Source of the DNA: Balanoglossus misakiensis | Taxonomy: Eukaryota; Hemichordata | Assembly: GCA_040954595.2 (NCBI GenBank) | Contig: CM082593.2 | Coordinates: 4,216,001 to 4,280,000 of the forward strand | DNA: 64,000 nucleotides | Direction: 5' to 3' | Shown: positions 13,901-27,624 of the stretch, piece by piece | Position numbering within the stretch: the first letter of the stretch is position 1 | Layout: the number at the start of each line of letters is the position of its first letter | Program-made: the position numbers and the translations under genes | Notes under the pieces: generated by a model | Seen by the model: the letters and a program-made list of their open reading frames with translations, nothing else | Databases searched by the model: none | Told to the model about the DNA's origin: nothing

Positions 13901-16900
13901 GTTATGATGAATTGAGAGAGATAGCAATATTAATTTTATTTTACATCACCTTAGTAAAATACTTTCATCTTGTATACTGTGCGAGACTTGACAGAATGTG
14001 GGTTTTTATTCAACAAGGCAAGAGAATGTTGAAACGTTTTGAGAGAGATGCCAGAAAAGATTTGCCAATGGAGATAGTCAGTCGTGACATTGACGCGAGC
14101 GAGATTGATCCTTTCCTAAGAGAACCTTCTATCTCTTAGTAGGTTTGCGTAGTTTTTCAAATGCTTTGGGCTCAACGTGATAATACCTGAACTGAAGAGC
14201 AGCTGTCCGATTAAACGAAGCACAGAACAGCAGGGGTTGCGATAACAGTATGCTGTCCGAGGTTTATACGCACACAATCGCCATGGTTACTGTTGAATGA
14301 GGTAGAAGCCTGTGTTTGAAGCGCGTGATACGAAAAACCAGACGCAATCAAATTTTTATGACTGTGCCTGGCAAATCCAGGGGAGAAGTATCGCGTGGCT
14401 TTGATACTGTCATCACAGAAACTCGTGACGTTACGCGTTCACGTTTTATACGTAAAACGTGTAGCCGAACCTGTCTACTATGGGACAACATGACATCATT
14501 ATTTTTCACGTCAACTAAATCCGTGAAAATGTTCCTGGAAACCACAACTGAAGGTAAAGCCTTAAGTTTGCCTATTAAAACTGGTGAAAGTTGAGGGGTT
14601 TTAAAGTTTCTGAAAACATACAAGACTAATTAGATTTTATCAGAAAGATAGCCAGGAATAATCCGAGGATCTTGTAGACGTCAGAGTCGGAATCACTAGA
14701 AAGGTGAGGAGTTATCCGAAACCTTTTCAAAGAGGTTAATTGGATTGTATGACTTGTTTTGTGGGTTTTTATGCTAGAAAGAACAAGCTTATGGTGATGG
14801 AGAATACTGAATATGATAGATCAAAGAACGGCGACAGCGACAGGAGGAAATGAGAAAGAAAATACCAATGGGTCGTTTCCGGTTCCACGATGCATTGCGC
14901 GCAACCAATCAGTTGAACAGAACTGCAGACACTTGGACAGTTCACATTTGCATTCGTCGTTTGGCTACTGTACTACGCGTAATTGCGATTTTTATGAAAT
15001 GCATCTTCGATGTGAAGTAGAACATAAAAATCGTCTTATTTCTTATTTACATGTCATACATAGTATAAAACAGTTGTTGAATTGCATGATGGAATACTTA
15101 TAAAAGTCACGTGGTTAAGATGAAAAACATTACAGTGAACCAGTGAGTCTTAAAATGATAAGAGTTGAACAACAGACTATCTGTTCTGTTCAATTGGACG
15201 CTACATGCATTTATTCTAAACTTTAACACACAGGGAGAATGCAAACTTAATTTCTGCCACGGGGCAATTGTCTACTCATTTCTTTTTGCTGGTATTAACC
15301 ACACAGCAAGCAATCATAGAAGTTAATTGTGTGAGTCGTCGATATAGTCAAGCAACAAAAGATCCCATCATCGCAAGCTTTCATCAGGACTCCTTCGCAG
15401 TACTTAATTACCCAGAACGAGTCTAGAATTTATCATGATATTTGGAGCTGCAGCTTAGGGCGATATAAATAATGTTTACTTTAGCAGTTAATGCATCTTT
15501 AATGTGATGAGGAAATGTAATAATATACTCAATATATTCCCAATCATTCTCTATAACCCTGCTACGGGTTTATCAGCTTTTGAAATTAAGGGACACTCGG
15601 ATTCATCCTGGCCTAAGTGAAAACTCCAAATGCCATTGAAGCATAATTGACCAGTATTGTACCGCAGTGAGGCAATAACATAATTTTCGAAAATGTTTGA
15701 AAAAATGCCTTTTCACCCATCTCAAAACTCATGATAATTGCTCCAAAACTGACAGTTTGTATCCACTCAGCTAAAGGGCGGCAAAAACTCCATATCCAGT
15801 GATCCATGCAATGGCACCTACAGAGTGCAGCTACATGCCGTTATAATGATGAAGACACTACAATGCAGACCACCATTAATAGGATACAAGATGATTGCAT
15901 GTTTCAGAGTCCCTGGTGCTCTTTTTGTACACAATCTCATAAGCCTGTTGTTAGACAACATGGCCATCTGTTCTAAACTGGTTCTAAATCAGTCCGGCAA
16001 TTTATATGTATTATTACTATTATTGCCGGAGTTTATCATACAACACATGTATTGTCAAAGACATGCGATTTCGTGGACAATACCAAAGCATACAAATGAA
16101 AATAAAACTTGCCTATGGACAATTATTTTAATCAATTTGAAATAAAGTGATTGAATATAATGAAAAATATGCAGCATGCTGTATCAAAATTGCAAAATCA
16201 AGGTTGAATTCCTCTACTTCAGTACCTGTACTGACCTAAATTGACCCTTTCAATGCCAAGGTCAACTTTTCCTCATTTTCCTCAAATTTAACTCTCAGAA
16301 CTTTCATTGCAAAGACATGTGGCATTCACTGAAAGGATTAATGTGATATTAGCAGTGGAATGATAATCCCTAATTCTCCAATCCAAGATAAACCGGATAA
16401 CCCACATTTATACAATATCTGTTGTTGAGTCTGTATAATGAGGATATCATTTTCACATGAAAAATTCACTCGCATTGCTTCTGCATCACTGCTCAGTTTA
16501 TGCTGCTCATCAGTTATTCATATTACACTCTCATCCCTCCAGAGGAATTTGTCAGAAGACATACCAGTTATTAGTCACATCTGAATGAATCAGAGTCATT
16601 CACACGGAAAATTGGTGAACTTGCTTTCAGTTAAAGTTTCTCAGAAATGAACTGAAGGATCGGTCATCAAAAATTGATATGCTCTGAGGGAACATGCTGA
16701 AAATAATAAGCTAAATTTTGCACTATGCAGGGACATGTTCTGAAGTTTCTATATCTGATCGTAATTTGTCATGATTTTTGGTACAAATTTTACCTGAAGA
16801 TACTAAGGTATGATTTGCCACAGAAATTAAATGCTGCTACTTGTAAATTAATTTCGATACATAATTGGCAGTTTTCAAAGAAGCAGTGTTCCTCACAGCT

Positions 16901-16911
16901 TGTTCTGTTCA

Positions 16912-19900
16912 TCAAAATGGTGGCATATTATGGGGACCCTGAAATCTTACAGGTGGTGGTGGTGGAAATGGGGGGCACGAGAAGCCAGATAGGTGAGGAG
17001 GCATTTGAGGGGGAGGGGGAGGGGGGAGTAGACCTGAAGGGGGATGATTCATCATTGGGGGGAATTGGGGATTGGGTAGAATTCCATGGGGGAACCTTTG
17101 TTGAGTCGGAGGCCTGGGCGACGAATTCGGGATCCCGAACCCGGCCGGGTTCGGATTGTAAAAACCTGGATTATTCCGTGGGGCCCAGTCGAGACCGCTG
17201 AACGGCCCGGGGTTGGCTCCCCATACATTTGGTGGTCTTGGGTGACCTTGCCATTCACCGTGACCTTGAAAGCGTGGCCCAGGTGGTCGGTTGACTCTCC
17301 ATCCTCTTCCTCTATGCCCGGCTGGAAAAAAAATAATAATTCAAGCATGATTAAACAGACCAGTAATGAACACCATAAAAAATAATGTACTCGTAAAAAC
17401 AGATAAGACCGAATCTTCAGACTTACAGGGATTAGTGAGAATGAAAGTCCCCCTTGTCATCAATTCATGCTCGTCTTTCAATATGATGCCATGGTAACAC
17501 ACGGCACACTCGTTACTCCTTAGGGGCTTATGAACTGGATTCACGCATGCATTCGTTTTGTGCAAATCCGGCGCCATAACTTACATTTGTGTGAACCAAC
17601 TTCTTTCAAAAGAGGCAACAGGACAATATGGGTACGTGATAACGTACGAATACACTTAGATTTCACAGTATCATCCGATATGACTGCTGGGCAGCCGTTT
17701 CATTTTACCCGATCCATGTCTAGAATGATAACTCTGACGTTTCTGGATTTTGTTGAAATTTCATTAAGTCTAGTATACTCTGATGTGCATGTTATTTTGT
17801 GTCGCTATCCAATATGGACTTCCAAACACCCTCTTAGTGTACTCACCAATATTGTGGTGATGATGTTGAAAATGGTGCTGGTTATGTTCACGTTCGGTGT
17901 TCTCCCGACTTCCTCCACTGTTGCCCGGCTGTCCCCTGTCTCCATCTCTTCTGCAAGTAAAATATGAATCAAATATTAATTTTCCCAATTTTGAAGAATA
18001 CCAAAACAGAAGTGGTACATAACGATTTTTTCTCACTGGCATATATTGTAATGAACAACTGCAAAACCAACCTCAAATTTTCAAAAAATACCAAGAATAC
18101 AAATTGCAGAAACCTGACCCAATAAACAGTTTATTGAGGTCAAAGAGAGTTTAAAAAAAAAGAACGTAAAGGCTTCTAATACTTCTAATAGCAGCCATGT
18201 GGTGGTCTTGTATGAACCTTTTGATCAAAAGTGTTCAGGTACATTAGTGAGTATTTCGTGAGATCTACAATTTCTGCAGTGCTGTATTTTTATTCTCATC
18301 CTGCAATAATTTCCTTTTATACTGAATATCAATTGAAGTGAATGTACTACTTGATCAACCCATTACTGGTTTAATGGAGTCTAAACCACTCCGGCTGCAA
18401 TTTGAGCAAATTCGCACATTTCAGCCCCCACACACTGCAGATTAATTCTACATTTTCTACTCTTTTCATCTGAAGTTCAGAAGAAAATTTGCCCAGACAT
18501 GTACCAACAACAGACTGAGCAAATAATGCCAGTTACTCTTGCTGACATCTAAGAATAAATTCTGCACGATTTTTTCTGGCTATGCCGATCACATTCTCGC
18601 TCAAAATGTGCACAGGTGCAAAGATGTACTTTCCCTTTTGGGATTTGTAACTTGAGAAATTCGCTTATCAGATTCAGTGCCAGTCTCTAAACTGTTACCA
18701 TGGACACCACTATTAATTTCACACAAGATGGTGTTCACCTGTAGCAATGTTCGTATTCATTTGCAGCTCACAAGCTACATACCTGTTCGCATTTGTCTTT
18801 CTTTTTCTCTTGTCTTTACCCTGTGATTTTTTAGACTTGGCTCTCCGTTCTGCTTCGTCGTCACTGTAATCCAGAAATTCTTCTGGTGGTTCTTCATCGT
18901 TCTTCCATGATGCATCTGAACCTTTCATTCTGTGAAAACAGAAACAGAAACAGACACTTACTCATCATCTATCCATCACCCATCCATTGTCAATACACAG
19001 ACAAAATTCATCAGAGTTTGATCATTCAACCAGATAGCAAAGACCTGTTTAACGAACCATATTTCTTGACGTGGGCACTTCTATAAAAGTACACATAGCC
19101 CTTTTGTCTTTGCACGAAACTGTTTTTTGGGAAACAAAAGGTTGATACTAACTGAAAAAGTAGGACGGGAACATACTGTTTTCTTTCTATTTTTGTATTT
19201 AAAATTCATTGATATCATATTTAGCACTTTCAAGAATGCTCATGATGTTTACTTACTGTCTGAGCTGCGCAAGGAAAACATAAGATGTATATTCTGAACA
19301 CTGATTTGCATAAAACACTTTATCTTGTAATTGTACGCCTTTGGATTTAATGTGGTTTGGAGAGTTGAATCTGACTGCATACAGAGGTGACAACACCGGT
19401 CCAAACACTTCAAAGATCTAAAGAAAGAAAATTGAGGAAATAATGTATGATTAAAGAAATAAGAATAACCAACAGATATGCACAATTTATGAGTGTGGGT
19501 CCAGCTACAATTTTTGACTTTAATTTTTGAAATTAATGATACTACATAATCTTCACTGAGAGAAGGGGGCAAAAAAAAATGGCTAACGATTGTATTCTAT
19601 CAGTTCGGATAGTCAGTCTCATAGCCAGCATCCCCAGATGTAAAAACTGTCTCCTGATTAAATTAATGATGAAGCTATGAATAAATCATGTGGACAAGCC
19701 TCGCCATTGAATCTTGATACAGTAAATGTTGATAAATTGCGGAAGTGGGCTTTTAACTTGACAGGGAGATTTGTACAGAAAACAGTTTGGGGACTGCAAC
19801 TTGTTAAATGGTGGTGCGTGACAGTTAAACAAGAAAACACATGGAAATGAAAACATCGGCTGTTATTCCATCAATCTCAGCTAGAAGTTTGAAACTTGTA

Positions 19901-22900
19901 TCGTTATTCTTCGTCACATTTGCAGAGAGGATACAAGTGATTACTGTTCAGTCAGTGTAAGTAAGCCCCAAAGCAGAAATTACAGTTATGGCTTTTAGAC
20001 AATTGAAATGCATCACATGTGCCCTCTCTCCGCATCTTGGAACATAAATATCCATAAGCTTTGAACAAGTTTTACAGGCAACAGTAGTATATCAAAGCTA
20101 TAGTCACGGAACTGCACGCAAAGAAGCATTGAGAATAGCTGGCTTCAATGTCATACACTCCTTTACTAGATTGATGCAGATTTTCTACAAAAAAAAATCT
20201 TATAATTACATCCTCCAATTATTTGAAAAACGGGAAATGTATTTTAATATCATAATTATTATAGCAGTTTCTTTACTACAATATACAATACTGCTTTCAT
20301 TTTAAAATTTTCTTCTTGTAGAGATATTAACCCTTTCATTTTGGATTGAAGCGTTCTCCTTGATTAAACCCAGTAGAGAGGTTTCTTTGCCATTTCCAAT
20401 ACAACATAACTCACTCTTATAATGTCTCCATGTCTAGATTGTCTTATTCAGGTCTGCAGGGAACGCACATTTTTCTTTCCGGAATTATTCTCTGTCATAA
20501 TGAAATATTGACTTTTTATGAACGGTGTTTGGATGGCCTGTGCATGCCATCACAGGCTGAACTAATTTCAGCCATAAATAAGTCAGATATTCATCCCGAC
20601 CATCAATTATGAATGACCTTTCGGTGCCCTGTTACGCAGTCTGGCATGCCAATGTTCGCACCTTTCCCTGCGTATAAAATACTCTCCATGTTTATCAGGC
20701 GGCCTCCGACAGAAACTATCGGAAAATCCCGCAGATTGGGTCAATGTAAATGTTATTACGCAGACAGACTGAATGAGCTGGCTAGCATGATGTCGGACTC
20801 GGTCAGACCCCAATTGAGTTTTCTATTACTCGAGCTGGGATAGAGCAAGATGTGATTTGTTAGGAAAGCGATGAATATTTTTTCAAATGAAATTTCAATA
20901 ATATATACGCAAATTGTGCATTTCAGTGGAGAAAATTTCAATTTTCCGTGATCAAGGCAGACATGACAATAAAATCAGCGCTTGTTATACCACGCTCGTC
21001 AGACGTTTGACTGCCAAATTGGCAAACAAGGAAATTTGTGGGGCAATCCTGTAGTGAGGCTGAATGTCGGATCAAAAGAAAACATAATCCATCATGGTGT
21101 TTTGGCATGATATGTCACTCCTGACCTTCATTTGGTAACCAGGCGTATGAAACACAAATATACTAAAATATCAAACCAGTGACATGCAAAGAAAACCAAA
21201 AATATCCGCAAATATGCAACAGCTGATGCAACCTCCGATTTCATCTACGTCTACTTTTTATAACCAGTGTGTGTACATAAGATTTTAACAGCACTACACA
21301 AACATTTAATTTGTGGATGATTTGACATGGTTATTTGCACAGTATTACAGTAAAGTAAACTTCACCAATGTCATTCCTACGACACAAGTTAAGAGACTTT
21401 TGTCATCTTTTCCTGTGTTGACAGCGGGATATAGTCTATGTGCAATAGACATGAAAACACTAAGAAACTCTGTAGAGGGTCAATCAATTCAAAAATTGGA
21501 AAAAGTTTTTAGTAAGGATATAATTATTTATGTTGCTGTCAATGTGTGATACATGGTATGCACAAAAAATTAATTTCAGGGTTGAATAAGTCTGGATACA
21601 CGGTTCATGAACACCTATGTATTTTAAATAAAAATGAAATTGCACATGTAAATTGCTTCAAGAGTGTCATTAGTCAAGGAGAAACAAGTTATCATTAACT
21701 AAAAAATGTACTATTGTATTTCCGGGAAATATTGTCACCATACGTGTACTTGTTATGCAAATTACCAATAATTAAACAAACTGCACACACATGGCCCCTA
21801 TTCCAAAATCATATAACATTGTATAACATTTGGACCAGAATTATTAAGGTGTGCATTAGGTAAAAATTCATGAGTGAATTTGATTATACGCTGGGAGATA
21901 ATTACACAACATACACGTGTGCCTTATGGTGCATGTAGACATGTATGCGTAACACGTTATGATGATGGAATACAATTAGAAATCTTGTGTACTGGCATTT
22001 ATGCCTGAAGCTATAATAGCTATAGTGAATAACAGTTGAATCTAGGAGCTAAAATATGAAGACCATTTTATCATGAAATGCAAGATGCGTTCAGTTACTG
22101 CACACAAGTACCATTAAATCAAAGACACGATCACAAATTTATAACAGCACACAGCATCACTATTAATCTGTTGCCATGGTTTTGCTAACATCTCTACAAC
22201 CATGTGCAATATTTGCACTGGAAACTGCTGTCAAAAGGTATGGTGCTGATAAAATGTGCAATAAAACTCCCCTTCGCTTATTACCACTGGCTAGTCTGAT
22301 GTCCCAGGTGTTGCAGTAACTGAGCTGTACACAAAAGGAGTATGCTTTGTAGGGTGGTAAGATGTGCACAGTAAACAGAGACTTTGTCATTATGGAGTTA
22401 CTATCCGCGTTGCCGGCAAACTTGATTTCTGGCTCTTTGAATCGATATATCTTTTTCTGCTTTTTAAGCTCAACATCATGTAAAATAAAGTATTGTTTTA
22501 TCATGTAGACCTAGAATTTGTCAAACAGACGATAATGATCTCTTTGACCTTTGACCCTGGAATCCTCAGGTGTTGGTGACAGCATCTGATGTACACGTGG
22601 ATTTCACTTTTTGTGAAACCGTTATTGTTTACACTGTATGTGTACATTAACATCAATAAAACATGATTCAGCTGCTGGAGAAAGATTTCATTGTCTTCTA
22701 TAAAGCCTTTTGAATAATATCATTTAATGCATTTTATATTTATACATGACGGTACCACCCCTGTAAAAATGCAACAGTTTGTGAGGTCTGTGTCTCTTGT
22801 TGAAAACTATGCGACTGCTGTTGCTATGAACCGAAGACTCACCTTTCCAAAGAATTCTCTCTTTTCACTGAATAACGTTGTTTCTATGTCTAAAGCAGGA

Positions 22901-25900
22901 CTGCCTGGGGTACCCTGTATTACAACTGTAAAACAAAATGAAAAAGAAGGAAATCTGTTTTGTAGTTCAGTATAGTGATTTTGGTCAAATTTTACACTTT
23001 GAACTTGAAGTAAACAGGTTTGCCTTGTATTCAAACATATGGAAAATATGTTCACACCATAAACTTGCATAACCTTCCACATGTTCCAACAATGAAGGCC
23101 ATCCTTATGCTAATATTAATTCCAATTAATGAGAATGCAATCCAGATGTTGGGTGAAATTTAACGAAGCACTGTTTAATTTAATGAATCTTTTAACAATT
23201 AAAGCAATCCGTATTGGTTGCAGTCTCCATACTAGTCTTGCTCCAAGACTGTATGACACCAAACCGCACTCATATTTGTATGCTTGTTGCCATCTGCCAT
23301 TTCCAGTCATACTGCAATTAACAGGCTAGGAATATTGTTATGTAATCAAATGACAAGATAATGCAGTCGTATGTTCTCACAAACAGAAAAGCAACAACTC
23401 CTACCTAACTGGCCAATAATACTTGTCACTGAGCCAAGTTCACACATTTTCAACTCTTCTGGCAATTTGATGTCCAATTCTTCTATCTGGGGAAGCTCCT
23501 GTGGAAAAAAAAAAGAAGAGTGAATGACTTGTCTGACACAAGCACTTACAAAAGCATCGCTTGGATAATATGCGTGCAGAATTACATTTACATGCACAGC
23601 AATTCTGGTGGCTTTCAATTTTATTTCCATAAGAGAGGTTTTTTTATGTTCATAACACAAGATGCATTAACCATGCTTGAAGACGGGAGAGTGAATCAGT
23701 TAAACGACCACAATGGACCACATTCACCTCCTGCCCCGGGGACATTCCCTCTTTTTGAAATCATTAATTAATTGTAAGCGTCTACTGGGTGGGAATTTAC
23801 AGCAGATGAAATCAGCATCTCCACTCAGGGAGACTGGCAGGCCGGTTGCCTATGGCAACCACAGATACACAAGGAAATTGCATTAGGAACACTATTCTGC
23901 TGTTCCTCCATGAATTTCATCTTTGTTGGATGAACTCACATCACTAAATATTTGTAAAGGGCTGTGACCACATCGGTAATTCATATGATGTTAAAAATTG
24001 TCCATAAAATGCTTATTATTATATCATAAACAAAACCACCACTTTCCTCTTCCAGACTAATCTATTCTTGAGATAAGGGTAGTCTGAACTGGTCCCAGAA
24101 GTCCAACTTTACATGACCAGAATTTGTTGTAAGGGAAAAACCATTTCTGGGGAAGGGGGGTGGATGGTGGATTTTTACGGAAAAAAAATCTTCTGCAATG
24201 CCTTGAAGAAAAAGATGGACTGGTTATCTAATAAAAAAACTTGCTGTACCAATGGCTGAAAAAAAATTGCTGACATACCCAAATCATTGACCCCCCCCCC
24301 CCCCCCCGAAATCAAATGGTTGTCTCCTAAGCACAGGGGATATCGCGCAGGGAGCGCCCTCAAGCAACAGACAATACAAGACATGCTATATAGCAGAATT
24401 TGATTCCAAGTTAATTGATTTCCAGTATGCGGTTCCGGCTGCCATTCTAAGAATATAAACCTTTTAACAATGTTCCCCAAAGAGTAGAGATGTATCAGTC
24501 TTTCTCGTTTAAAACGAAAAAATGGCTGTAATTTGAAAAAAGACGTATAAAGACTCATTAATGCAACAATTTCCCATTCTGGACTAGCTCTAATGGAGTT
24601 TTATTTTAAACTGGCTGAATGTTCGCAAAGTTTCTCACCTCAATCAATTTCTCTGTGGCAGTTCTCAAAGGAGGGGGAGGTTGAGAGGACCTAGTAGAAC
24701 AATGGTCATCCTCAAAATCATCACTATCATCCGAATCAACAGCGACTTTCCTGCAATAAAAGAACAGCAAACAAATTAAATCTTGCATCATACAAACATA
24801 GATACTGTAATGTAAAGTTGCCATGAGCAAAATATGAGAGAAAGCAAGACTGAGAATTTATATTAAAGATTTTGTCAGTGTCACAAGAGGGATAGTAAAA
24901 TTAACATAACACAATCCAAAGAAGGAAAGGACTACACATATAGAGCACAGTGGCCACTTGGCCTCCTACGTCAAGCAAGTAATTACTTCTACTTGGACAG
25001 TAACACGTAGCAACTGGCTTAATCAGAAGCCCTATTTTGACACCAATATCCCAGAATATTCTAGTTACTATGGTGTTACTATGGTGATCAATATCATTTA
25101 CATGTAGGGATTCCTTACAACTCAAATTGCAATTTCACTCATTTACTTCAAGTTCAATTCAATTTTCCCGATGACACCAGGAGTCGTCTTTGTGCTTTGG
25201 TCGATGATCTTTCTGGAAGTGTCACCAGCTTCTTTTGTAGACCAAAGGTCAAACTATATTGCAGACATAAATGTATGACATTGTATGATGCAATGTGGTT
25301 TGTGAGAGTCATCTGTATGTCACATTACAGTGGTGTCAAACTTACCCATTTCGTTTGTTTTTCCCTGCGCCAGACTCTGCCACACTTGAATCACTGGACT
25401 CGGACGTTTTTGACATCTCGTCATCCGAACTTGTCGAATCCGAGTCACTGTCACTGGAGTCACTATCGCTGCTGCTTGAACTTTCTTCCTTGATCTGAGT
25501 GGTCAGAGAATCTGGAACAACTTCTTGACCACTGCCTGTGTCGACACTTGCACAAATCATCGGCTCATGTTTTTCACTGCCAAGTTCAGGAGTTTCATCT
25601 ACAGACTGATGGCTGGCAGAGGGTGGGACGGCTTTATCGGTGTCAACATCTGTGCAGACCATTGGTTCACTGGAAAAACCAACACTCAATTCACTGCTAC
25701 ACTTTTGACCTCCCTCTCCTGGCTGAGAAATCACAGGAGACGTGACCGAATCGATTGCCATGACTTCTTGGCCACTGCCTGTGCCAACGTTTGCACAAAT
25801 CATTGGCTCGCTGAAATCAGACTCCTGTTTTTCACTGACATGTTGGGGAGTTTCATCTATAGACTGATGATCGAGAGAAGATGGTACTGCATTATCAGTA

Positions 25901-26571
25901 TCAACATTTGTACAAACCATCGGTTCAATGAAATCAGACTCATTTTTTTCACTGGTTTGTTTGGGAGTTTCATCTACACACTGAGAAGGTGGTATGGCTT
26001 TATCGGTGACAACATTAGTAGAGACTGTTGGTTCACTACGTTTCAGATCTTCCTCTCCTGACTGACAAATCACAGGAGATGTGACATAATCGGTTGTAGT
26101 AACATCCCGATCATCTGAATTATTAGTCTTCTCCATTAACTGCTGGTGGTATGTGTCTGGGGTGTTATTTTCTTGAAGACTTTCATCTTGAACTAATGTT
26201 ATTTGGGTATTCTCTTCTTGTCTACTAAGGTCTGTTTCCTTAGTAACTTCCTGATCATTGCCTGTATTGATATGTGCACAAACTGTTGGTGCACTGACAT
26301 TGTCTGCCTTGTGGTGGTGATCTTCATCTTCGGTCTCATTTTTGAGAGGACTTTCTTTTTGTTCATCATTTAACTGTTCACCATCAATACTGGAAACTTT
26401 GACATCAGCCATGTGCTCACTATCCCCATGGTCACTTTCTGGTGCAGTTCTTTCGTCTGGTTCGCTTGCGGGAATTTGTCTGTCAGTGGTATCGGTCATC
26501 ATACCATCACTATTCCCACATTTACCATCTTCCTGTTCTTCCCCTGTGATTGTTGGCACAGACTCGGACAT
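16912..26571 (-). CDS. NAF1: H/ACA ribonucleoprotein assembly factor NAF1
   Basis: NAF1 is a nuclear assembly factor that occupies the GAR1 position on dyskerin during H/ACA snoRNP, scaRNP and telomerase RNP biogenesis. Eight coding exons join with matching phases: 26571-25346, 24750-24639, 23498-23405, 22925-22843, 19417-19257, 18929-18783, 17950-17847, 17321-16912 (778 aa). Residues 1-409 are acidic, disordered and repetitive and end in a Ser/Asp tract. The Gar1-like beta domain runs from about 447 to 560 (ELPQIEELDIKLPEELK, then IFEVFGPVLSPLYAVRFNS and SKGVQLQDKVFYA). The family-typical GSDASWKNDEEPPEEFLDYS and a Lys-rich tract follow. The C-terminus is Gly/Arg- then Pro-rich, as in vertebrate NAF1, which has about 490 residues; the excess is in exon 1. 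The start is the ATG at 26571, directly after a probable acceptor (TTTCCAG). A GTG lies four codons upstream in frame. Confidence 0.95.
23845..23859. promoter_or_regulatory. RFX X-box-like palindrome
   Basis: GTTGCC, three bases, GGCAAC form a perfect inverted repeat matching the X-box bound by RFX factors. It lies in a NAF1 intron. Function is inferred from the motif alone. Confidence 0.3.
24289..24307. repeat. Poly-C run in NAF1 intron
   Basis: A mononucleotide C run of about 18 bases. It is simple-sequence DNA and prone to length error. Confidence 0.8.
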
Positions 26572-26972
26572 TCTGGAAACCACGTCTATACAGTTGAATC
26601 AAACAAAGAGGTTCGTCTTGTACTGGATCATGGATCATGCAATTCCATAAGTAATCTGTAAAGATGTAACAAAAATTGTATTCAATCACAACTAACATTT
26701 TACTTCACATCTTGTTATATTAACCTAAATCATATCATTTTCCATTGTCAGTGATTTGAAATCACATTTGCTGCATTCAGACCTGGTAAAACTGAAAATT
26801 CAGAGACAGCATTAAGTCCTTGACAATGTGGGTTAGCAGTTTGAGTCCACATGTCTATACACACCCCCAGAGTGTACATGTATGTGAACAGTTGGAACTT
26901 TTTAAAAAGCGCCCTCATACAACAGTAAGTGGAGCTGTGATAACTGTAAACAACATAAATGTGTGTCAATAT

Positions 26973-27624
26973 TTAAAAGGACAAAGTCTCTCTCATGCTG
27001 CTCTTTTCCCATTAAGTATGTTTGATACTAGACACCATTGATGTTAAGTACATGTGAATGTTCAACCACAAACAACTTCCATCCTGCATATAGATGTGAG
27101 AGTAAAAATCTCGCCAAAATGAATAAATGGTAAACACTGATTATTCATTTTTGGCTACTTAAGATTATCCATTTCTTGCCAAAATAATTTTTCATTTACT
27201 CATTAAATTCGGGGGGAGGGGGGGGGGGGGGTCTTTTCAAAATTGTCTTAAAATTAAGACTTTCAAAATGGCCGCCAAATTTGAGGTTCAAAATGGCCGC
27301 CTATATCTGTGCTTAGTCTATGGCATTCAAAATGGCCGCCAAATTTAGTGACTTTGAAAATCTCTATGGTAAACATTATGTAGAAATTTTACTCATAGTT
27401 CAACCACACACACCTTCCATCCCACTTGTAGACGCGAGAGCAAAATGAATATTCGGTGTTTACCATTTATTCATTTTGGCGAGATTCTTACTCTCATATC
27501 CTACAAACGTGATGGTTGAATGTTGATTCACTATATATCCACATGTGCATTAGCATAGACAGTGTAGTGAATCAAACATAATAAATGGGAAAAGAAGAGT
27601 GAGAGAGAGACTTTGTCCCTTTAA
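26973..27624. mobile_element. TTAA-flanked inverted-repeat MITE
   Basis: Two arms of about 180 bp (26973-27153 and about 27446-27624) are imperfect reverse complements. The inner ends share GCCAAAATGAATAAATGG and the outer ends share GACAAAGTCTCTCTC. The tetranucleotide TTAA borders both sides (26973-26976 and 27621-27624), as for TTAA-targeting elements such as piggyBac relatives. The centre holds a G run near 27211-27230, three near-identical TTCAAAATGGCCGCC copies, and a partial direct copy of arm sequence (27401-27450). It encodes no transposase, so it is non-autonomous. It sits inside the presumed 5' UTR intron of NAF1. Confidence 0.8.

Larger units (their letters stand above)
1..16911. 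other. Gene-poor intergenic region
   Basis: No open frame here combines good splice sites, recognisable protein similarity and a plausible start. The longer frames (for example 5361-5747 plus, 15825-16145 plus, 12610-12930 minus) have low-complexity or random-looking translations. The DNA is AT-rich with scattered TAAT and GATTA motifs, homopolymer runs and a few tiny repeats, listed separately. The lower end would contain the 3' UTR of the minus-strand NAF1 gene. I see nothing else that can be named; distal enhancers or exons of a gene with very large introns cannot be excluded. Confidence 0.6.

Noticed and set aside
16965-17385. Overlapping frames on both strands around the NAF1 last exon
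   Set aside because: The Pro-rich NAF1 terminal exon in the homologous frame explains the sequence; the others are GC-rich shadows.
25525-26061. 178-codon plus-strand frame
   Set aside because: It is antisense to the repetitive, AG-rich NAF1 exon 1 and its repeats simply mirror that exon.
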